DNA from: CAIZGX01 sp044374295
GTDB lineage: Bacteria; Bacteroidota; Bacteroidia; Flavobacteriales_D; Sanyastnellaceae
Reading direction: 5' to 3'
DNA: 25,630 nucleotides
NCBI GenBank assembly: GCA_044374295.1
Contig: JBILOU010000028.1
Coordinates: forward strand, 1 to 25,630
Part shown: in pieces, positions 1-6,211 of the stretch
Position numbering within the stretch: the stretch's first letter is position 1
Layout of the letters: the number at the start of each line of letters is the position of its first letter
Made by a program: the position numbers and the translations under genes
The notes under the pieces: generated by a model
Seen by the model: only the letters and a program-made list of their open reading frames with translations
Database searches by the model: none
What the model was told of the DNA's origin: nothing

Positions 1-1
1 G

Positions 2-1540
2 ATATTTATGCCGAAGGGCGTCTTTCAAAAATTAAATGAAGAACGCGCAGAAGCTGGTGAAGAGTTATACGCCAATCCAAGAAACACTGCAGCTGGAACA
101 TTAAAGCAACAAGATTCAAAAGCGGTTGCAAAGCGTAAACTCGATTGCTTTCTATATTTCGTTTTGAATAATAATTCATCCATTGAAACACACAGCGAAC
201 GCGTGAATCACGCGAAGACCTGGGGATTCAAAACACCGGATTCTTCCAAACGAATGATTGAAACCACCTCAACGGTGGAAGGAATTATGTCGTTCATTTC
301 ATATTGGGACGAGCATCGCAGTAATCTTCCATTTGAGATCGATGGAATTGTGATAAAGGTGAACGAAGTACAATTGTGGGATGAATTAGGCATGACCGCA
401 AAGAGTCCTCGTTGGGCCATTGCATATAAATTCAAGGCTGAAAGTATTAGCACAAAGTTGTTAAGCATCACCTATCAAGTTGGAAGAACAGGAGCGATTA
501 CTCCTGTTGCCAACCTCTCTCCTATCCAATTGGCAGGAACTACCGTAAAACGAGCTTCGCTGCACAATGCTGATCAGATTGAGCGTTTGGATATTCGTGT
601 AGGTGATTTTGTTTGGGTGGAAAAAGGAGGCGAAATTATTCCCAAGGTTACAGCTGTTGATACAACACAACCTCGCGGTGCCGAAAGCATGCATGAGTAC
701 ATTTCGAATTGTCCTGAATGCGGTACTCCTTTGATTCGGTTGGAAGGAGAAGCGCTACACTATTGCCCAAATGATACCGAATGTCGCCCGCAACTCATTG
801 GTAAACTCGAACACTTCATTGCGAGAAAAGCTATGAATATTGAAGGTTTGGGAACTGAAACAGTTGCCGGTTTGCTTGCTTCAGGATTAATCAAAGATGC
901 AGGAGACTTGTATTCATTGACCTACGAGCAATTGATTGGTTTAGAATTTCAGGTTGGTGACGAGAGTGAAGATTTGAAGAAACGTTCACTTCAAGCCAAA
1001 AGTGTTGAAAATTTATTGAAGGGTTTAGAGCAAAGCAAGCAGGTTCCATTTGAACGTGTTTTGTTTGCATTGGGAATTCGTCATGTGGGTGAAACTGTCG
1101 CAAAGAAAATTGCACGTGCTGTAAAGTCGTTAGACAATCTGAAGGCACTTTCAATGGAAGAACTTCTTGCGATTGAAGAAGTCGGAGAGATAATCGCACG
1201 ATCCATTCAAGCATGGATTTCGAACGAAAAACATCTGGTTGTTTTGAATAAACTTGTTGAAGCTGGACTTCAATTCAGTGTGAGTGAGCAGGAAGATTTT
1301 TTGTTATCGAATTCATTGGAAGGAAAAAGTATAGTTGTTAGCGGAACATTCGAAACGTTTTCACGTGATGGCATTAAGGAATTCATTGAGCAACACGGAG
1401 GAAAAGTAGTTGGCAGTATCTCTTCTAAAACAATCTACGTCGTAGCTGGTGCCGATATGGGTCCTGCAAAATTGAAGAAAGCAGATGACTTGAAAATCCC
1501 AATTATCTCAGAACAGGACTTACGAAATCTGACAATTTAG
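2..1540 (+). CDS. ligA: NAD-dependent DNA ligase LigA, 5' end cut by the window
   Basis: The last 512 residues of the bacterial replicative ligase, which seals nicks using NAD+ through a ligase-adenylate. The reading frame is open from base 2, so the N-terminal Ia domain and the KxDG lysine lie outside the window. Visible parts in order: the end of the adenylation domain (ERAEAGEELYANPRNTAAGT near the left edge and EIDGIVIKVN), the OB fold (YQVGRTGAITPVANLSPI), a four-cysteine zinc site (CPECG then YCPNDTEC), helix-hairpin-helix repeats (FALGIRHVGE, IEEVGEI) and a C-terminal BRCT domain (GKSIVVSGTF, EQHGGKVVGSISSKT). Domain order and length match family norms. The stop codon overlaps the stop of the facing cruF-like gene, so the two transcripts must be complementary at their 3' ends unless they end inside coding sequence. 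Identification is secure. Confidence 0.98.
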   Translation: MFMPKGVFQKLNEERAEAGEELYANPRNTAAGTLKQQDSKAVAKRKLDCFLYFVLNNNSSIETHSERVNHAKTWGFKTPDSSKRMIETTSTVEGIMSFISYWDEHRSNLPFEIDGIVIKVNEVQLWDELGMTAKSPRWAIAYKFKAESISTKLLSITYQVGRTGAITPVANLSPIQLAGTTVKRASLHNADQIERLDIRVGDFVWVEKGGEIIPKVTAVDTTQPRGAESMHEYISNCPECGTPLIRLEGEALHYCPNDTECRPQLIGKLEHFIARKAMNIEGLGTETVAGLLASGLIKDAGDLYSLTYEQLIGLEFQVGDESEDLKKRSLQAKSVENLLKGLEQSKQVPFERVLFALGIRHVGETVAKKIARAVKSLDNLKALSMEELLAIEEVGEIIARSIQAWISNEKHLVVLNKLVEAGLQFSVSEQEDFLLSNSLEGKSIVVSGTFETFSRDGIKEFIEQHGGKVVGSISSKTIYVVAGADMGPAKLKKADDLKIPIISEQDLRNLTI

Positions 1541-2190
1541 ATTACGAGCAATCCCAAGACCATAAAGAATACAAGCTGGGCTATTCCATATAAAACAGCT
1601 GTTCTATTCTGATTTCTAAAGTGAGAGTAGCTGTATAAACCAAAACAGAAAGACACTCCGAACCATCCGATAAAGTTCTCCATTGGAGCATAATTCATAT
1701 GCGTAAACGACCAAAAATCGAACTGAGGAGCTAACACTTCAAGAAGCAAATCGAATGTGGTCATTAAGACTCCGACTGATACAGCAGAGAAAAAGCGATT
1801 GTTAATTCCAATGTAATGAGTTGTGAGTTGCTGAGCAACCATGAGCAAAGCAACCCAGTTTACTCCGATAATTAAAGGAACACCAAATAACTTCCATCCT
1901 AAATTATCTCCATAGGTGTATGTTCCAAATAAATTTCCTGTTTGAACACCATATAATTCAACCAAATAGGCCAACACAACGATGACAATAAAAGCAATAA
2001 GCCTAGATTCTCTATATTTTTCATACCGAAGAAACACCACGATCGCACTCACAAGAATTACCAGTGGAGTTGCAGGAAGAAACCAATCAGGAAAAAAGTA
2101 AACGCCTATTATCCCAAAGAAATGAACCAACATTATCCAAAGAATTGCAAAAGCTTTTAGTTTTTTGTTTTTGTATAGCTCTGTTGACAT
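1537..2190 (-). CDS. cruF: CruF-like carotenoid 1',2'-hydratase (DUF422 family)
   Basis: A 217-residue hydrophobic protein with about seven membrane segments and the look of the 'carotenoid biosynthesis protein' family (Pfam DUF422). Family-type motifs are FGVPLIIGVNWV, DLLLEVLAPQFDFWSF and APMENFIGWFGVSF. CruF adds water to the psi end of acyclic or monocyclic carotenes, giving a 1'-hydroxy group, in the inner membrane. It begins 7 bases after the stop of the crtD-like gene and surely shares its transcript. This pairing of hydratase and 3',4'-desaturase is known from flavobacteria that make myxol or saproxanthin, which supports the specific call over a generic one. The 3' end overlaps ligA by 4 bases tail to tail. 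The exact substrate is inferred from the neighbour. Confidence 0.8.
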   Translation of the reverse strand: MSTELYKNKKLKAFAILWIMLVHFFGIIGVYFFPDWFLPATPLVILVSAIVVFLRYEKYRESRLIAFIVIVVLAYLVELYGVQTGNLFGTYTYGDNLGWKLFGVPLIIGVNWVALLMVAQQLTTHYIGINNRFFSAVSVGVLMTTFDLLLEVLAPQFDFWSFTHMNYAPMENFIGWFGVSFCFGLYSYSHFRNQNRTAVLYGIAQLVFFMVLGLLVI

Positions 2191-2197
2191 AGTTCAG

Positions 2198-3661
2198 TTA
2201 GTGAATTAAATCTGACATGGTTCTAGCAGATAAGATGGCTAAAGGCACACCACCTCCGGGGTGAACACTTCCACCGACAAAATACAAATCTTTTATTCTA
2301 GACGAATTGTTTGCATGGCGAAAGAACGCTGCGCTTGCTGAGTTTGAGGCATTCCCATAAAGAGCACCCAAATGAGATGATGTGTCCTTTTCAATACCTC
2401 TTGGATTCCAACTCGCTTCACAAACGATATGCTCACGAACGGACTCTCCCAGTTGGTTTTCAAGTTTTGAAATGATATTTTCTCGAGCCTCTCTTTCAAT
2501 TGTCTCCCAATCCTGACCAATATGATTTGGTGCATTAACCATCACAAACCAATTCTCTCCATTTATGGGAGCGTCGGTGGCTATATGTTTCGATGTAATG
2601 TGAATATACACTGTGGGGTCTCCTGTCAAACTCTTCGTTTCAAATAAACAACGAAATTCATTTTCATAGTCTTCTGAGAAAAGTATATTATGCACATCCA
2701 ATTGCTTAAATGTCTTGTTCATTCCCCAATAGAAAATAAGAGCGGAAGAAGATTTTTCTTGATTCAATAAAACCTTGGGCTCCTTTTCATTCGGAAGAAG
2801 TTTTTTGTATGTTGGAAAAACATCCATATTACTAACTACTAACCTCGCCTTTTCAATCTGATTGTTATTGTATCTGATGCCGCATGCTCTTTTTTCTTCA
2901 ACAAGAATTTCTTCCACCTTTGAATTGAAAATAAACTCAACGCCTTGACGTTTGGCAAGTTCAAACAGCTGCAGAGTTATGTCGTACATTCCTTTATCTG
3001 GAATGAAGGCACCTATCCCCTGCTCTACATGCGGAAGCAATTGCATGAGTGCAGGAGTCTTGAATGGACTGCTTCCGTTGTATGTCGCGTACCGCTGAAA
3101 ATACTGAATGGTTTTAGGATTCGTAAAGTACTTTCTAAGTTGAACTGTGTAGTTCCCCATTAATGGTAACCTTGGAATACGCGAAATACCTTTCCAAAAA
3201 TCTTTTGTTTTGTACAGCAATGAGAGTTTTAGAGGTCGTTCTAAAAAAAGCGGTGCAGTCGTGTCATAAATGAATTCGGCTTCCGAAAAAAAAGCGCGAA
3301 CCTTTTTTTCATCTTCCTGAAAAGCATTGACAATGGCTTCAATGTTTTTTTCTCGATTGCCTTTTGATTCGAATGTGAATCCATCAGGATAAAAATACTT
3401 GCACAGTATGGGTAGTTCTGAGTATGAAAAATAATCGCTCATCCTCTCTTCACAAAGGACAAATAACTCTTCAACATATTTCGGAAGAGTGAATAAGCTA
3501 GGACCTCGATCGAAGCGATAATCAACCATTTTAAATTCAGAGAGTTTACCTCCAGGATAATTCGAAGCTTCAAAAACCCTAACTGAATATCCCTTGCGAG
3601 CTAATCGTATTGAGGCAGCAATTCCTCCAATACCAGATCCTATAACTATCGCTTTCTTCAT
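2198..3661 (-). CDS. crtD: CrtI/CrtD-type carotenoid desaturase, probably 1'-hydroxycarotenoid 3',4'-desaturase
   Basis: A 487-residue FAD-dependent desaturase of the CrtI family. The N-terminus carries the Rossmann signature VIGSGIGGIAASIRLARKGY followed by an acidic strand end (VRVFE) and a GGKLSE turn; then FDRGPSLFTLP, typical of the family, and a C-terminal FAD motif LYFVGGSVHPGGGVPLAILS. The length is normal. These enzymes act at the membrane and introduce double bonds into carotenoid chains. CrtI (phytoene) and CrtD (hydroxycarotenoid) are hard to separate by eye. I favour CrtD because the gene is first in an operon with the cruF-like hydratase and no crtB lies beside it, whereas flavobacterial crtI normally sits next to crtB. 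The start ATG lies 12 bases below a plausible promoter -7 box. Confidence 0.8.
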   Translation of the reverse strand: MKKAIVIGSGIGGIAASIRLARKGYSVRVFEASNYPGGKLSEFKMVDYRFDRGPSLFTLPKYVEELFVLCEERMSDYFSYSELPILCKYFYPDGFTFESKGNREKNIEAIVNAFQEDEKKVRAFFSEAEFIYDTTAPLFLERPLKLSLLYKTKDFWKGISRIPRLPLMGNYTVQLRKYFTNPKTIQYFQRYATYNGSSPFKTPALMQLLPHVEQGIGAFIPDKGMYDITLQLFELAKRQGVEFIFNSKVEEILVEEKRACGIRYNNNQIEKARLVVSNMDVFPTYKKLLPNEKEPKVLLNQEKSSSALIFYWGMNKTFKQLDVHNILFSEDYENEFRCLFETKSLTGDPTVYIHITSKHIATDAPINGENWFVMVNAPNHIGQDWETIEREARENIISKLENQLGESVREHIVCEASWNPRGIEKDTSSHLGALYGNASNSASAAFFRHANNSSRIKDLYFVGGSVHPGGGVPLAILSARTMSDLIH

Positions 3662-3672
3662 GGTGTGTAATG

Positions 3673-3706
3673 CAAATAAATAAAGAATTGAGTCAAAATG
3701 TTCAAA
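3673..3706 (-). promoter_or_regulatory. Possible promoter of the crtD-cruF operon
   Basis: On the minus strand a TTTG (3703-3706) is followed after 22 bases by TTTATTTG (3673-3680), one mismatch from the Bacteroidota -7 consensus TAnnTTTG. Transcription would begin only about 8 bases before the crtD start. The imperfect box and long spacer keep confidence modest. Confidence 0.35.
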
Positions 3707-3733
3707 TGAATTTTCATTTTTGAAATAGATGTG

Positions 3734-3742
3734 TATATTTGC
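3734..3742 (+). promoter_or_regulatory. -7 promoter box of tRNA-Met
   Basis: TATATTTGC, a perfect TAnnTTTGC box, lies 13 bases before the mature 5' end of the tRNA. No clear TTG is seen at the expected upstream distance. Confidence 0.55.
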
Positions 3743-3755
3743 ACCCCTTTTGTAC

Positions 3756-3829
3756 GGCGAGGTAGCTCAGCTGGTTAGAGCGTGCGATTCATAATCGCAA
3801 GGTCTTGGGTTCAAGCCCCAATCTCGCTA
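3756..3829 (+). tRNA. tRNA-Met (CAT), elongator
   Basis: A complete 74-base cloverleaf: acceptor GGCGAGG with TCTCGCT (G.U pairs at both ends), D arm GCTC/GAGC, anticodon arm TGCGA-TTCATAA-TCGCA, variable loop AGGTC, T arm TTGGG-TTCAAGC-CCCAA and discriminator A. The anticodon stem lacks the three G:C pairs of an initiator and position 11 is C, so this is elongator Met. A lysidine-type tRNA-Ile2 also reads CAT and cannot be fully excluded, but the acceptor sequence fits Met. CCA is not encoded. Confidence 0.93.
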
Positions 3830-3835
3830 CTTTTT

Positions 3836-3870
3836 AAACCCTTCGATACTTTCGAAGGGTTTTTCGTTTT
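3836..3870 (+). terminator. Rho-independent terminator after tRNA-Met
   Basis: A perfect 11-bp stem, AAACCCTTCGA with TCGAAGGGTTT, and a 5-base loop, followed by TTCGTTTT. It ends the tRNA transcript just before the typA promoter. Confidence 0.85.
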
Positions 3871-3878
3871 TATTGTTG

Positions 3879-3887
3879 TACTTTTGC
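3879..3887 (+). promoter_or_regulatory. -7 promoter box of typA
   Basis: TACTTTTGC matches TAnnTTTGC and lies 21 bases before the ATG at 3909. It lies inside the longer open frame that begins at 3873, which rules that earlier start out. Confidence 0.6.
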
Positions 3888-3908
3888 GCCCAAATTAAGA
3901 ATCGCGCA

Positions 3909-5720
3909 ATGCAAAAAATTAGAAACATCGCAATTATCGCTCACGTTGACCACGGTAAAACAACCTTGGTTGACAAAATGCTTCACGCTGCTAAATTATT
4001 CAGAGAGAATGAAGTTCACAATGACTTAATCCTGGATAACAATGACTTGGAGCGCGAGCGCGGTATTACCATTCTTGCGAAGAACGTTTCTATTCAATAC
4101 AAAGATTACAAGATAAACATCATCGACACTCCAGGCCACAGTGACTTCGGTGGTGAAGTTGAGCGTGTATTGAACATGGCTGAAGGTGTACTTCTATTAG
4201 TAGATGCTTTCGAAGGTCCAATGCCACAAACTCGTTTTGTATTGCAAAAAGCTATTCAAATGGGATTGAAGCCAATTGTTGTCATTAACAAAGTAGATAA
4301 AGAGAACTGTCGCCCAGACGAAGTTCACGAGCAAGTTTTTGATTTAATGTACAGCCTTGGTGCTACTGAAGATCAACTTGACTTCGCTACAGCATATGGT
4401 GCAGCTAAAAATGGTTGGATGAGTTTGGACTGGAAAGTTCAAACAGACACGATTGAGCCACTTTTGGACTTGGTTATTGAGCACATTCCTGCTCCAATCA
4501 AAAGAGAAGGAACTCCGCAAATGTTGGTTACCTCTTTAGATTACTCAACATACACAGGTCGTATGGCTATTGGTAAACTTCATCGCGGTGAATTGAAAGC
4601 CGGTATGAATGTTACTCTTGCTAAAAGAGATGGTTCAATGGTAAAAGGTAAAATCAAAGAATTATACATCTTTGAAGGATTAGGCAAGCGTAAAGTTGAA
4701 TCGGTTGTTTCTGGTGATATCTGTGCAATTAACGGAATGGAGAATTTCGAAATTGGAGACACGTTTACCGATTATGAAAATCCAGAAGCATTGCCAACCA
4801 TCTCAGTAGATGAACCAACAATGAGTATGTTATTCACGATTAACGACTCTCCGTTCTTTGGTAAGGAAGGTAAATTCGTTACTAGCCGTCACATTAAAGA
4901 TCGTTTAGAAAAAGAATTAGAGAAAAACCTGGCGTTACGCGTTCAGGAAACAGATAAGGCCGACCGTTTCAATGTATTCGGAAGAGGTGTACTTCACTTG
5001 TCTGTATTAATCGAAACGATGCGTCGCGAAGGATATGAATTACAAATTGGACAGCCACAGGTAATTCTTAAGAATATTGACGGAGTTAAGAGTGAGCCAA
5101 TTGAAGAATTGACGATTGACTTACCATCTGAAATGGCTGGAACAGCAATTGAATCAGTTTCTAAGCGTAAGGGTGAAATGAAAAATATGGAACCTAAAGG
5201 CGATCGCACTGTGATTGAATTTGAAATTCCTTCAAGAGGTATTATTGGATTGAGAAGTTATTTATTAACGGCTACCCAAGGTGAAGCGATTATGACTCAC
5301 CGTTTCAAGGAGTACCAACCAATGAAAGATGAAATTCCTGGACGTCTGAACGGATCTTTGATTTGTATGGAAACAGGTAACGCTATTGCATACAGTATCA
5401 GCAATCTTCAGGACAGAGGTAAATTCTTTGTTGAAGCAATGGAAGAGGTTTATGAAGGTCAAGTAATTGGTGAGCACTCACGTGATAACGATTTGGTTGT
5501 CAATGTTACTAAGACTAAGCAGTTAACCAACATGCGTGCTTCAGGTACTGATGCTAAAACTGTAATGGCCCCTCCTATTCAATTTACATTGGAAGAAGCG
5601 TTAGAGTATATCGGACCTGATGAATACGTAGAAGTAACTCCTAAGTCTATTCGTATCCGTAAGATTTATTTGAATGAGGGCGACCGTAAGCGTTTCGCGA
5701 AGCAGTTCGTTCAGCAATAA
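3909..5720 (+). CDS. typA: Ribosome-associated GTPase TypA/BipA
   Basis: A 603-residue translational GTPase related to EF-G and LepA. It binds the ribosome and takes part in 50S assembly, especially under cold or other stress. The G domain is complete: AHVDHGKTTLVD (G1), RERGITI (G2), DTPGHSDFGGEVER (G3) and NKVDKENCRPDEV (G4). Domain II, the EF-G-like V domain (RGVLHLSVLIETMRREGYEL) and the BipA-specific C-terminal part (PIQFTLEEALEYIGPDEYVE, TPKSIRIRK) follow. Length is typical. I chose ATG 3909 rather than the frame opening at 3873 because the -7 promoter box lies between them and MQKIRNIAIIAHVDHGKTT is the standard N-terminus. apaG follows 52 bases later under its own promoter. Confidence 0.97.
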   Translation: MQKIRNIAIIAHVDHGKTTLVDKMLHAAKLFRENEVHNDLILDNNDLERERGITILAKNVSIQYKDYKINIIDTPGHSDFGGEVERVLNMAEGVLLLVDAFEGPMPQTRFVLQKAIQMGLKPIVVINKVDKENCRPDEVHEQVFDLMYSLGATEDQLDFATAYGAAKNGWMSLDWKVQTDTIEPLLDLVIEHIPAPIKREGTPQMLVTSLDYSTYTGRMAIGKLHRGELKAGMNVTLAKRDGSMVKGKIKELYIFEGLGKRKVESVVSGDICAINGMENFEIGDTFTDYENPEALPTISVDEPTMSMLFTINDSPFFGKEGKFVTSRHIKDRLEKELEKNLALRVQETDKADRFNVFGRGVLHLSVLIETMRREGYELQIGQPQVILKNIDGVKSEPIEELTIDLPSEMAGTAIESVSKRKGEMKNMEPKGDRTVIEFEIPSRGIIGLRSYLLTATQGEAIMTHRFKEYQPMKDEIPGRLNGSLICMETGNAIAYSISNLQDRGKFFVEAMEEVYEGQVIGEHSRDNDLVVNVTKTKQLTNMRASGTDAKTVMAPPIQFTLEEALEYIGPDEYVEVTPKSIRIRKIYLNEGDRKRFAKQFVQQ

Positions 5721-5737
5721 AAAATCTTGGGGTTATT

Positions 5738-5752
5738 AACAATCTGATTGTT
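5738..5752. promoter_or_regulatory. 15-bp dyad upstream of the apaG promoter box
   Basis: AACAAT-CTG-ATTGTT forms a perfect 6-bp dyad. It is embedded between two copies of TTATTAAC (5733-5740 and 5752-5759), 19 bases apart, just upstream of the -7 box. It could be an operator. A terminator is unlikely because no T run follows. Confidence 0.3.
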
Positions 5753-5759
5753 TATTAAC

Positions 5760-5768
5760 TATATTTGC
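5760..5768 (+). promoter_or_regulatory. -7 promoter box of apaG, giving a nearly leaderless mRNA
   Basis: TATATTTGC ends 4 bases before the ATG of apaG at 5773. If transcription begins a few bases after the box, as usual in this phylum, the message has almost no 5' leader. Confidence 0.55.
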
Positions 5769-5772
5769 TGTT

Positions 5773-6159
5773 ATGGTAGTTGCTGTAACAGAAGGCGTAA
5801 AAATTTCAGTTTTTTCTTTGTTTGAAGAAAGAATGTCCGTTGCTCCTCAGGGCAGCTTCGTCTTTTCCTACCGTATCTCAATAGAGAATCAAAACGACTT
5901 CCCTGTCCAGTTATTACGCAGACATTGGTTCATCTCAGACTCCAATGGATTAAAGCGTGAAATTGAAGGGCCTGGAGTAGTTGGTGAGCAACCTGTTATT
6001 GCTCCTGGAGAGAATTTCTCTTACACATCTGCCTGTGACTTACAATCGCCATTTGGATTAATGAAAGGATTCTATTCTATGCAGATGAAAGGCGCTACTT
6101 TCCTATTCAAAGTTCAGGTACCTGAATTTTCATTGGAAGCTGACTTCATGAAGAACTAA
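5773..6159 (+). CDS. apaG: ApaG domain protein
   Basis: A 128-residue single-domain protein of the ApaG family, a fibronectin-III-like beta sandwich. The family signatures are visible: FVFSYRISIENQNDFPVQLL, RRHWFISDSNG, EGPGVVGEQPVIAPGENFSY and TSACDLQSPFGLMKGFYSM. The length equals the family norm of about 125 residues. Enterobacterial ApaG is linked to Co2+/Mg2+ traits, but the biochemical role is not settled. There is no signal peptide, so it should be cytoplasmic. It follows typA on the same strand but seems to have its own promoter. The neighbouring genes ksgA and apaH of E. coli are not present here. Confidence 0.93.
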   Translation: MVVAVTEGVKISVFSLFEERMSVAPQGSFVFSYRISIENQNDFPVQLLRRHWFISDSNGLKREIEGPGVVGEQPVIAPGENFSYTSACDLQSPFGLMKGFYSMQMKGATFLFKVQVPEFSLEADFMKN

Positions 6160-6179
6160 TTCCTCAAAAAAATTTAGAT

Positions 6180-6211
6180 AAAAAAAAAGGCCTTAGCCGC
6201 TTTTTCCTTTT
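6180..6211. terminator. Weak two-way terminator between apaG and the OmpA gene
   Basis: An A-run with GGC, the loop CTTA, then GCC, a two-base bulge and a T-run lie between two convergent genes. The stem is poor (a 3-bp GC core extended by A:T pairs), so the call rests mainly on position. Confidence 0.4.
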
